IMG/VR virus record: IMGVR_UViG_3300050343_000081
Span: 1 to 37,867 of that record
Direction: 5' to 3' (one strand)
DNA: 37,867 bases
From: a virus
The notes under the pieces are model-generated. The model did not search any database. It was given only the letters and a program-made list of their open reading frames with translations, and was not told where the DNA came from. The position numbers and the translations under genes were made by a program. Position 1 is the stretch's first letter. Each line of letters begins with the position of its first letter. Of the stretch, positions 20,835 through 29,470 are shown one piece after another.

Positions 20835-23270
20835 ATGGCTACAAGAACTATAAACACAGCAAGATTAGGTAGATTACATATAAATCAAAACGCCATAAAT
20901 TACGATATGGGTAATTGGGGTTTAATAAGACACACAAGCGATAGTAATCCATTTACTACAATGCCTGACACCAACTCAACATCGTTAAGCTCATATACAT
21001 ACACTTATGACGATAGTCATGGACAAGGAGAAGATGTTGATATTATTTTTATTACATCAAGAATGATTTACACAGGTAACACTGAGTATCAAAATAGCGA
21101 TGGAACAAGTCGCATACAACAATATCAATGGAATACTCTTAACAATCGACCTACTACATTAAAAGATGTAACTTTTATTATAGCGAAGCCAACAACAGAT
21201 AGAATACAGGTTAATGTTCTTGGCTCTCATGGACTTTCTGTAGGTGACAGTATTACACTAAGTGGTGTCGCTACAGCACCTGTAGTTAGCGGTTCAGATA
21301 CCTATATTCCATCAGGCTCTCCTGATATTAATGGTACATACACTGTTACTGCTCTTGGGGGTCATAATGGCGCAAGTCCTACTAATCAATTTTTGGTAAC
21401 TAAATCAATGGATGACAGTTTAACAACTTCAAATATTGGAGGAACTCAATTGGATTTAATTTACTATTTCAACCATAATGCTTCGGTTTTCACAAATGTA
21501 CCTAAAGTTCCTTGTCCGTTTGGTGAAACTATAAACTACAGCACGACTGCTGATAGAAGTTCTCATTCTGAATTAGTCGTAAAGTGTGCTTGTGCTAACA
21601 ATTATGGTGCAGCATCTAAAGCTAATATATACATTATACCTCGTGACCAATTGGGCAACGATTCTACTGTGTTTTGGGCGCTTCCAAAATTATTTCACCA
21701 ACAAAAAGGGAATAGTCGACCTACATTGGTTATTAATTCATTTGGAGATAATGAAGAATTTGAAAATTTAAAATACATAGACTTTAGAGGTAATAGACAC
21801 AGAACCCTCAACGGAGGTCGTTCTTTAGGTTCAGCTACAAGTGGTAGTCAGAACAGTTCTCATGAAACGGGTTTTCATAACCATGACCAATATAGACATT
21901 ATAGGGCTGCTGATACAGCTTTGATTAATGAGATGACTGCTGCTGGCGTTCACCACGTTGTCAGTGCTGGTAATGCAAAACATAAGCTAGATGTTTCAGG
22001 TGGTATTGATTACAACAATGCTTTACTTAAAAGTGATAATGTAGGTGCAGCTTTTAGCTCTTATTACAATAGAGCAACCTACGATACTAACCATAGTATT
22101 ACAGTAGGTAATTTAAATTCTTGGTTTAACGACGGTAATAATACAATATCAGATACAATACCATTTAAAGAAGTTTGTCCGTATGAAGGTGAGTTTACTA
22201 ACCCAACTTCAAACAGAGGTGCTAGAGTAGATTGCTATGTTGCAGGTACAAAAATAATTACTAAAATTCCTAACCCAAGTACACACACTGCTTTAGGCAA
22301 TGTAGTTCAGGATGGCACTTCATTCTCGTGTCCTATTCTAGGTGGACTTGCAGCATTAGTATTATCTAAGTACCCTACAACTACCCCTGCACAACTACGA
22401 AAATATTTCAGAGATGTAGCAGTTTCGAGCGTTACTCTTAGTGACAAAGTAGTACAACCTGATAATTCTAAAGGTGACTATGGTGATAGAGACTATATGC
22501 ACCACAACACTTCGCAGAACTCTAACCTAAAAATTACTTATGTTAATCCTGCCTTAAATTATGATACATCTCAAATTTCTGATACTACGATTACATATTC
22601 TACCGAAACTTATGTAACACCTAGCAGTAGCTCTAGTAGTAGCTCTGGTAGTAGTTCAGTTTTAACCTCTACCGATGGAAATACAATGACAACTCAAAAA
22701 TTAAAAGCGATAAACTCAATGCTAGGACATATTGGTGAATCACCAGTGAATAGTATTAGCAGCACTGCCGCGCTTCCTGTATCCGTATCAACTGCAATAA
22801 TTATATTAGATGAAATATCAACCGAAGTTCAATCGGAAGGGTGGCATTTTAATACTGAGACAGGAGTGAAATATACACCAACTGATGGCGTTATTACTAT
22901 CTCTGAGGACATTATACAATTTGACCCTATTGACACATCAGTAGATGTTGTTCAACGTGGAACGACCTTGTTCGACCGTAAGAATAATACAACAACTTTT
23001 ACAAGCGACCTAACGGTAAATCAAATGCGTTTACTTGCTTGGGATAGCTTACCAGAGGTAGCACGTAGATACATCACACTCAAAGCATCAAGAGTATTCC
23101 AAGGACGCATCATTGGCTCTAGGGAACTAGAAGCTTTGATTGCTCGCGATGAATACGTTGCTAGAGCTAACCTCCTAGAAGCAGATGGTAGCACCTCAGA
23201 CCAAACTATATTTAACAACTATGACACCTCTTCTAGAGTTGGCATCAATCGTAACTACGACATCTCTTAA
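20835..23270 (+). CDS. Subtilase-like domain fused to tail tubular protein A (gp11-like)
   Basis: This is an 811-residue fusion. Residues 60-530 are subtilisin-like: a core strand VDIIFITS (residues 68-75), a His candidate H244 in SSHSELVV, the oxyanion Asn N380 in VVSAGNAK, and the nucleophile Ser S496 in DGTSFSCPILGG. At the usual catalytic Asp position there is Thr (T74). A beta-rich insertion (about 115-220, GSHGLSVGDSITLSGVA, INGTYTVTAL) separates the first two blocks. A Ser-rich linker (SSSSSSSSGSSS, residues 597-608) leads to M618. From M618 to the end are 194 residues of tail tubular protein A (T7 gp11 has 196): KLKAINSMLGHIGESPVNSI, GWHFNTE, ARRYITLKASRVFQGRI. The gp11 part forms the tail ring below the portal. 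Confidence 0.85.
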   Translation: MATRTINTARLGRLHINQNAINYDMGNWGLIRHTSDSNPFTTMPDTNSTSLSSYTYTYDDSHGQGEDVDIIFITSRMIYTGNTEYQNSDGTSRIQQYQWNTLNNRPTTLKDVTFIIAKPTTDRIQVNVLGSHGLSVGDSITLSGVATAPVVSGSDTYIPSGSPDINGTYTVTALGGHNGASPTNQFLVTKSMDDSLTTSNIGGTQLDLIYYFNHNASVFTNVPKVPCPFGETINYSTTADRSSHSELVVKCACANNYGAASKANIYIIPRDQLGNDSTVFWALPKLFHQQKGNSRPTLVINSFGDNEEFENLKYIDFRGNRHRTLNGGRSLGSATSGSQNSSHETGFHNHDQYRHYRAADTALINEMTAAGVHHVVSAGNAKHKLDVSGGIDYNNALLKSDNVGAAFSSYYNRATYDTNHSITVGNLNSWFNDGNNTISDTIPFKEVCPYEGEFTNPTSNRGARVDCYVAGTKIITKIPNPSTHTALGNVVQDGTSFSCPILGGLAALVLSKYPTTTPAQLRKYFRDVAVSSVTLSDKVVQPDNSKGDYGDRDYMHHNTSQNSNLKITYVNPALNYDTSQISDTTITYSTETYVTPSSSSSSSSGSSSVLTSTDGNTMTTQKLKAINSMLGHIGESPVNSISSTAALPVSVSTAIIILDEISTEVQSEGWHFNTETGVKYTPTDGVITISEDIIQFDPIDTSVDVVQRGTTLFDRKNNTTTFTSDLTVNQMRLLAWDSLPEVARRYITLKASRVFQGRIIGSRELEALIARDEYVARANLLEADGSTSDQTIFNNYDTSSRVGINRNYDIS

Positions 23271-26101
23271 TGGCATTAATTAATACAAGTGTCCCTAACC
23301 TTATCCAAGGTGTATCTCAACAGCCAGACGCTACACGCTTTGCTGGTCAATGTGAGGAGCAGGAAAACGCTCTTAGCTCTGTTGCAGATGGACTTAAGAA
23401 GCGTCCTAATACTAGGCACATCGCTAGGTTACTTACGACTGCTATAGACAGTAATAGCTTTGTTCACTTTATCAATCGAAGCGACTCTGAGAAGTATGTG
23501 GTTATTCACGATGGTTATTGCTTAAAAGTTTTTAATATAACTACTGGTGCTGAAGCAACTATTAATGGAGCGACTGGTGGATACACTCCCGCGACTGGTA
23601 ATTATTTAGACAGCTTATCTCCTATTGATAGTTTAAAAGCACTGACAATAGGCGATTCAACCTTTTTACTTAATAATAAAATATCAGTTGCACCTAAAAC
23701 AACCACTACCACCCCCTTAGAGAAGGACGGGGTGGTATTTGTTAAGCAAGGAGATTACGATAAAAACTACAGGGTTGATGCGCAAGTTACGGACGCGGAC
23801 GGAACTGCTGCAGGAGTGACAGCCCCAACGATGCCTGAGTTTATTGTAGAAATAGAAAGGTATTTACATTCTTCTAGTCAGAGTGGTGGCGGGGGTCGCA
23901 CTACCACAAACAATTATAGGTGGCGGGTTGAGTCAGTACAGGTTACTGCCGCTGGGTCAAACATTACGGGTGCTGTTAATATAAATGTCACCAGCAACAA
24001 AGCTATTTATACTAATCCCAACTTAGACGTAAATATATCGAATGGTTCGGTTATAAGTGTTACAGTTGTAAACGCAGGAAGTTTTGAGGGGATAACGAAT
24101 ACTGATGATAATGTGGTCTCTGGTAGTGGTAGGAGTAGATATACTTCAGAAATTAATAATGGTTACAGAACTCCAACCACAGCCCATACCGTATCTGGGG
24201 GTTCAGTAGGCTCGGACGCAACTTTCTTTGCTGTTAAAAATTCAGGGAGTGGTTCATCTGCCAACACTAATTCTTCTACGATTGCTCTTGGATTAAAAAC
24301 CCAAATGGACGGAGCCGCTAGTTCCACTTTGGGTGGCGGTTGGAATGGAGCATTTGCAACCGCAATTCACAATGCTGGGGACAGTAATGTTTACCTAACT
24401 CTCACAGACCAAACAAAAGACTTTAGTCTGACTACGAGAGATGATTTATCTAATACAGGTTTAAGTGCGGCATATAAAGAAATTGACTCCCTATCTTCTC
24501 TTCCAGCCTCTAATAAAGATGGCTTTAGAATAAAAATTAGAGGAGACGCGGAGCTTTCAGCCGATGATTATTATGTAAAATTTTCAACAAACTCTAATGC
24601 GGCTTATGGACAAGGTGTTTACGCTGAGACTGTAGGCTTTGGAATTGTATCAGGGTATGAAGCAAGCACAATGCCTCACGTAATCGTCAACAATGCTGTT
24701 AATTCCTTTGTAATCAGGGAAGGACGCTATGCAGATAGACTTGCTGGGGATGATAATAGTAACCCACTTCCCTCTTTTGTTGGTCAGTCTATTGATAATT
24801 TATTCTTCTTTAAAAATAGACTAGGTTTTCTTAGCCAAGAAAACATCATAATGTCTGAGTCTGGTTTTGGGATTCTAAATGAACAAGGAGAAATGGAGTA
24901 TAACTTTGGGCGCACTTCAGTAACTACTTTACTAGACTCTGACCCAATCGACATATCAGTATCAAGTAGTCGTGTCACTAACTTAAAATCAGCTAAAGGC
25001 TTCCAAGAGAACCTTGTGATGTTCTCAGAGAATGGACAGTTTGTTCTGAAGGGCGGTGATGTTCTCACACCTAAGACAGTAAGCGTTACTCCAATTACTA
25101 ACTTTAGCTTTGAAGACCAAGTAGACCCACTTCCATTAGGTTCGTATCTTTACTTCCCATTCACTCGTGGAGCTTTTACAGGTATGAGAGAGTTCACTGT
25201 AAATGCTTCAAATGATACCTATGAAGCAGCAGAGGTCACTGAACACGTTCCTGCTTACATCCCTAAAAACATTATTGATATGGCTGGGACTACCTCAGAG
25301 GACATGATTGTGTTACTCAGTGGTGACGAAAAAGGCTCTCTTTATATCTACAATTACTTCTGGAACAACAATCAGAAAGTCCTTAGTGCTTGGTCTAAGT
25401 TCTCGTTCACTGGTGAGATACGAGGAATTGAGTTCATTGATTCTACCCTCTATGCGGTCATCGTCGATGCCGCCTCAACTGAAACTAACCTCGTTGAGAT
25501 GCCCCTAGAGTCTGGTCTTACGGATGCCGCTGGTTACGTTACTCACCTAGATATGAGGGTGGCATCTACCGTCAGTAATGGCTCCTCTACAATAACCCTT
25601 CCATACACCCCAGCAGACAACTCTGTAGAGGTTTACACGACAGACGGACTCAAGCTCAATGCTACTAACTCAGGAGCCACTGTTACTCTTGCACAAGCGG
25701 TGACAGCGGATACCACTGTATTTACTGGCATCCCCTACACCATGAAGTACACCTTCTCTGAGCAGCTCTTCAAAGCTAAAGCAGGCAACGGCACAAGTCC
25801 ATCTAATGCAGCTAAGTTGTTGATACGCAACGGTTCAATCTATTTTGACAAGACAGCTTTCTTTAAGGTCAAGGTGACTCCTAAGTTCCGTGATACCTAT
25901 GAGAATGTCTTTACCCCTGACGTTGTGGGTTCTACTACAATAGGAACTCTTAACTTAGACAGTGGGTTCTATCGTTTCCCTGTTCTTACTAAAGCACAGG
26001 ATACAGCTATTACTATTGAGAACGGAAGCGCACTCCCAAGTAACTTCCAGAGTGCCGAGTTTGAATCCTTTGTTCACTCGCGCTCTAACCGATATGGCTA
26101 A
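23270..26101 (+). CDS. Tail tubular protein B (T7 gp12-like)
   Basis: This 943-residue protein begins with the conserved tail-nozzle start (MALINTSVPNLIQGVSQQPD, then ATRFAGQCEEQENA). It carries further family segments DRLAGDDNSNPLPSFVGQSI, NRLGFLSQENIIMSESG and FTRGAFTGMREFTV. T7 gp12 has 794 residues. The excess, about 150 residues, lies around 195-350 as a Gly/Ser/Thr/Asn-rich region (SSSQSGGGGRTTTNNY). It forms the tail nozzle, working with gp11 and the fibre. Its start follows the fusion-gene stop directly (AATGG), and its stop overlaps the next gene by 8 bases. Confidence 0.95.
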   Translation: MALINTSVPNLIQGVSQQPDATRFAGQCEEQENALSSVADGLKKRPNTRHIARLLTTAIDSNSFVHFINRSDSEKYVVIHDGYCLKVFNITTGAEATINGATGGYTPATGNYLDSLSPIDSLKALTIGDSTFLLNNKISVAPKTTTTTPLEKDGVVFVKQGDYDKNYRVDAQVTDADGTAAGVTAPTMPEFIVEIERYLHSSSQSGGGGRTTTNNYRWRVESVQVTAAGSNITGAVNINVTSNKAIYTNPNLDVNISNGSVISVTVVNAGSFEGITNTDDNVVSGSGRSRYTSEINNGYRTPTTAHTVSGGSVGSDATFFAVKNSGSGSSANTNSSTIALGLKTQMDGAASSTLGGGWNGAFATAIHNAGDSNVYLTLTDQTKDFSLTTRDDLSNTGLSAAYKEIDSLSSLPASNKDGFRIKIRGDAELSADDYYVKFSTNSNAAYGQGVYAETVGFGIVSGYEASTMPHVIVNNAVNSFVIREGRYADRLAGDDNSNPLPSFVGQSIDNLFFFKNRLGFLSQENIIMSESGFGILNEQGEMEYNFGRTSVTTLLDSDPIDISVSSSRVTNLKSAKGFQENLVMFSENGQFVLKGGDVLTPKTVSVTPITNFSFEDQVDPLPLGSYLYFPFTRGAFTGMREFTVNASNDTYEAAEVTEHVPAYIPKNIIDMAGTTSEDMIVLLSGDEKGSLYIYNYFWNNNQKVLSAWSKFSFTGEIRGIEFIDSTLYAVIVDAASTETNLVEMPLESGLTDAAGYVTHLDMRVASTVSNGSSTITLPYTPADNSVEVYTTDGLKLNATNSGATVTLAQAVTADTTVFTGIPYTMKYTFSEQLFKAKAGNGTSPSNAAKLLIRNGSIYFDKTAFFKVKVTPKFRDTYENVFTPDVVGSTTIGTLNLDSGFYRFPVLTKAQDTAITIENGSALPSNFQSAEFESFVHSRSNRYG

Positions 26102-26570
26102 CCTAGTATTTCAGCAAGGGACACATAAGTTAATAAAGGCAAAGAAAAGCCATATTGACTACATCGTTCCCTTTATACGCAAGGAGGATAGACTTGAAGT
26201 TGCCTGTATGGGCAGCACTCCAGAGGAATCCTTGCATAGAGCTTTTGAAACTGATGATGCTACCCTTACTATTGTTGATGGTGGTGATGTCCCTATTGCC
26301 ATGCTTGGTGTTGGACAAGTCATTGATATGGCGTATATTTGGATGCTAGGAACTGATGCTGTCCAAGACGCATCCTATGATTTCCTCAAAGCATCTCGCA
26401 AAGTAACTCAGTCTTTAACTAAACCCTACGGTGCAACCTTTAACTTTGTTCATAAAGAAAATAGAACTGCCATTAAGTGGCTCAAGTTCTGTGGTGCAAA
26501 GTTCACTAGAACACTCTCCTTCAATAACGAACCCTTTTACGAATTTATAATAACCTACAGAAAGAAATAA
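26094..26570 (+). CDS. Virion protein with GNAT-like fold (T7 gp13-like)
   Basis: From the ATG at 26094 this is a 158-residue protein (MANLVFQQGTHKLIKAKKSH). The frame is open upstream, but that part lies inside the tail nozzle gene. It ends FNFVHKENRTAIKWLKFCGA, then KFTR, and the pattern of a neighbouring Asn and W-L-x-x-x-GAKF resembles the C-terminal part of GNAT acetyltransferases. Position matches T7 gene 13, whose product is needed for virion infectivity. Any acetyltransferase activity is uncertain. Confidence 0.75.
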   Translation: MANLVFQQGTHKLIKAKKSHIDYIVPFIRKEDRLEVACMGSTPEESLHRAFETDDATLTIVDGGDVPIAMLGVGQVIDMAYIWMLGTDAVQDASYDFLKASRKVTQSLTKPYGATFNFVHKENRTAIKWLKFCGAKFTRTLSFNNEPFYEFIITYRKK

Positions 26571-26573
26571 TAT

Positions 26574-27149
26574 ATGTGTCCTCCAGTATTAATACCCCTC
26601 GGAACAGCCCTAACAGCAGGAGCTGCAACAGGAGGCGCAGCCGCAGCAGTAGGTGCATCAGCACTTATGGGTGTAGCCTCGGCTGGTCTTCAAATAAGAG
26701 GACAGCGACAACAAGCCAAGACCCAAGCCAAGGTACAAGCAAACGCCTCTAAGGTTGAGAGACAGCGTTACCTCAATGAAGTCTCATCGTTACGCACACA
26801 GCAAGCCCAAGAGCAAGTTGCAGCGGCTCAGAAGTTACAAGCTAATAAGACAAAAGCTAGAGAAGCTAGAGCCACCGCTAGAGTATCCGCAGGTGAAGCA
26901 GGTGTTGCAGGACTTAGCGTAGATGCCCTCATGAACGACTTAACTCGTAAGGAAGCGATGTATAATAACTCGGTGAATACCCAAGGACAAATGTTAGACG
27001 TAAGACGTGAGCTTTCACTTAGAGATGCAGGACTAGGATTTACTAATAATATGTTACGCATCAATCGCCCAATCGAAGAAGTAAACTACGCAGGTGCTTT
27101 GGTTAGTGGCGCACAAACTGGACTATCAACATATGGAACACTTAAATAA
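26574..27149 (+). CDS. Internal virion protein, T7 gp14-like
   Basis: This 191-residue protein (T7 gp14 has 196) has an Ala/Gly-rich N-terminal segment (LGTALTAGAATGGAAAAVGA), a Gln/Lys-rich helical middle (RGQRQQAKTQAKVQANASKV) and AGVAGLSVDALMNDLTRKEA. In T7, gp14 leaves the head first and forms a pore in the outer membrane. The start gives MCPPVLIPLG. It precedes the gp15-like gene by 2 bases, the T7 order. Confidence 0.88.
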   Translation: MCPPVLIPLGTALTAGAATGGAAAAVGASALMGVASAGLQIRGQRQQAKTQAKVQANASKVERQRYLNEVSSLRTQQAQEQVAAAQKLQANKTKAREARATARVSAGEAGVAGLSVDALMNDLTRKEAMYNNSVNTQGQMLDVRRELSLRDAGLGFTNNMLRINRPIEEVNYAGALVSGAQTGLSTYGTLK

Positions 27150-27151
27150 TA

Positions 27152-29470
27152 ATGGCAACTGATAATAGAGTACAAGTAAGCTACGACCCCTCTGAGATTA
27201 CCTTAGCGCCCACTGTTCAACAGACCAGAGGTAGCGGGACGGTAGTTCAAGCGATGCCCCAAACAAACCAAGCATTGAACTTCGCTAGGGCTTTGAATCA
27301 AGTTCCACAGATACTTGGGGCTGCTAAGAATATAGGACAAAAGCAAGCCGTAGAGGACTTCTCTCAGATGACTGAGGCTGAGAAGAAAGCAGCAATGGCA
27401 GACGACAAGAAGATTTCTAGGTGGCTTGGGTATGACAAGACGTTCCAAGAAGAACTTGTTAAAGACCACTTTGTTCGCACTAAAGGTGATATCACTCAAC
27501 GCTTTACAAACTTAGCAGCTAACCCAGCAGCGTATGGCAGTGACGCAGAATTTGACACAGCTATTACAGAAGAGAAGCAAGCACTTATAGGTGAGCTTCA
27601 AGAAAAGTTTGGTAATAACCCTAACCGTGTGATGGCTCTCAATGCCTTTGGTGACAAAATAATGACTGAGGTTATTGGACAGACTACAGAGATGTATGAG
27701 ACCAATAAGATTAACTATACCTTGGACATCAAAGGAGCGCACTTAGCAGACGAAATAAAAGACGGAGCAGACCCTACAGTAGCCATCAAGTCATACCTTG
27801 AGGAAATTAAGAGTCTTGATGGTGTTGATAATAAATTAGCCAAAGCAAACTTTGTTGTTCACACATCTGCTATTGGAACTGAACTTAAAAACAATGGGCA
27901 GTATGCAGAAGCCAAGAAAGTAATCCAAGCAGCACTTGATTATGAGTTCTATAAAGGCGCTAAGATTTCTGGCAAAGACCGACAAGACCTGTCTAATATC
28001 CTTGATGCTATTGAAAGAGGACAAGAGGCTGACACCGAACGTAAGACATCAAGCATTGCTACTGAGGTCAGACGAGCAAGTGAAAACGTAGGCTATTCTC
28101 TAAAACGAAAAGAAATAAAAGACGCATCCATAAATCAGATAAAGGATGTGTTTACCCTCTTGCGCCCTAACATAGACCTTGAAGGAGAGAGCGTAAGCAC
28201 GTTCTTTGAAACACTTAAAAGCACAGAAGACCCGCAAGCTCGTATTAGTTTATATAACGATTTCTTGTTAGAGCTAGGACAAGGAACTATTGATGGTAAA
28301 CCCGCCTCAGACTTTTCTAAGGAAATCTTTAACTTATCCTCGCAGAACTTTCTTGATACACAAATAAAACTTAATAGCGTAACACCTGAATCCATTAGCG
28401 GTCTTAGTGATAGCCAAGTAAAAAATCTTAGTGTACAAGCATACGACTTCTTTACCGCAAATCCTAATGCACTCCCTGAACAGATGTTAGCTGCTTATAA
28501 CTTTGATGGAGCGAGTGTTCCAGTAGAATTACAAAAGATATATGAGGAAGTTCATGCTACTGATTATATTGCCGAAGTGCCTGCATTTCAAAGCCTTTCA
28601 GAATCGGACGTAACTAATCGGCTTAAACTATCCTTTGGTGCAACAGCAAAACTAAACAGAACGCAAAAAGGATTTAGAGACCTAAATCTAATGGGTGAGT
28701 CATCCGCACGTAGTAACTCAATTTTTAGCTTGCTTCAAGAAGACATACGAGAATTTGCTCGTAATGGTATTGTAAAACAAGATGGGAAAGACATCTCAAT
28801 TATAGACGCTGACCCTGCTGTGCGTAATAAAGCCATCGGTGATTTTATAAATGCTCAGATGGATGAGTATGTAGAGATTGAAAATGAGTTGTTCAAAGGG
28901 CGTAATCTATTAGTCGGACTATATGACGAAACTCCTCTTACTGGTTCCGTGGCAGATTTAGTTACCGATGAAGGTATCCCACTTGTTCCTTTTGATGGTT
29001 CTGATGCCGTAGAAGGTTCTATAGAAAAAGAGATAGAAGAAACTGTTGACGATACTAAATATGAGCATATCAAATATTCTAACGTAAAGAAGCTTAATAA
29101 AGGTCAATATATCCCTACCCCACAGACCCTTACAGATGCTTATGAAAGCCACCGTAAAAACAGTGAGACCGATGAGCTAACGGCTACTATGCTTATTTAT
29201 GGATACCGCCACGGGTTTGACCCCAAGTCTGCTGACGACCTTAAGAGGTCTAACTTAGGCATCAATGAAGTAAGACTATTTAGGGACAGAGAAGAATTTG
29301 TAAATATCATAAACAACCAATGGTCTCCAGTATTATCAAAAGCTTCAAATGACCCTGATAGTTTAACTGACGAAGAAAAAGAAACACTTAAGATTTTAAC
29401 ATCTTTTGGTATTTCTAACGACGCAACCCTCCAATATTTTGCTACAGTCCAAGCTGACTTCCTACAATAA
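27152..29470 (+). CDS. Internal virion protein, T7 gp15-like
   Basis: This 772-residue protein (T7 gp15 has 747) is rich in charged helices (QAVEDFSQMTEAEKKAAMAD near residue 65) and repeats long polar stretches with no membrane segment or catalytic motif visible. Identification rests on size, helical composition and position between the gp14- and gp16-like genes. In T7, gp15 forms the periplasmic part of the DNA ejection tube with gp16. Its stop overlaps the next start (TAATG). Confidence 0.85.
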   Translation: MATDNRVQVSYDPSEITLAPTVQQTRGSGTVVQAMPQTNQALNFARALNQVPQILGAAKNIGQKQAVEDFSQMTEAEKKAAMADDKKISRWLGYDKTFQEELVKDHFVRTKGDITQRFTNLAANPAAYGSDAEFDTAITEEKQALIGELQEKFGNNPNRVMALNAFGDKIMTEVIGQTTEMYETNKINYTLDIKGAHLADEIKDGADPTVAIKSYLEEIKSLDGVDNKLAKANFVVHTSAIGTELKNNGQYAEAKKVIQAALDYEFYKGAKISGKDRQDLSNILDAIERGQEADTERKTSSIATEVRRASENVGYSLKRKEIKDASINQIKDVFTLLRPNIDLEGESVSTFFETLKSTEDPQARISLYNDFLLELGQGTIDGKPASDFSKEIFNLSSQNFLDTQIKLNSVTPESISGLSDSQVKNLSVQAYDFFTANPNALPEQMLAAYNFDGASVPVELQKIYEEVHATDYIAEVPAFQSLSESDVTNRLKLSFGATAKLNRTQKGFRDLNLMGESSARSNSIFSLLQEDIREFARNGIVKQDGKDISIIDADPAVRNKAIGDFINAQMDEYVEIENELFKGRNLLVGLYDETPLTGSVADLVTDEGIPLVPFDGSDAVEGSIEKEIEETVDDTKYEHIKYSNVKKLNKGQYIPTPQTLTDAYESHRKNSETDELTATMLIYGYRHGFDPKSADDLKRSNLGINEVRLFRDREEFVNIINNQWSPVLSKASNDPDSLTDEEKETLKILTSFGISNDATLQYFATVQADFLQ

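Noticed and set aside
22620-22665. AGT/AGC repeat as a mobile or phase-variable microsatellite
   Set aside because: It reads in frame as a serine-rich linker between two folded parts and is irregular, so a linker explains it better.
25962-26093. Longer start for the gp13-like gene
   Set aside because: It would run 130 bases inside the tail nozzle gene; the ATG at 26094 fits the usual length.
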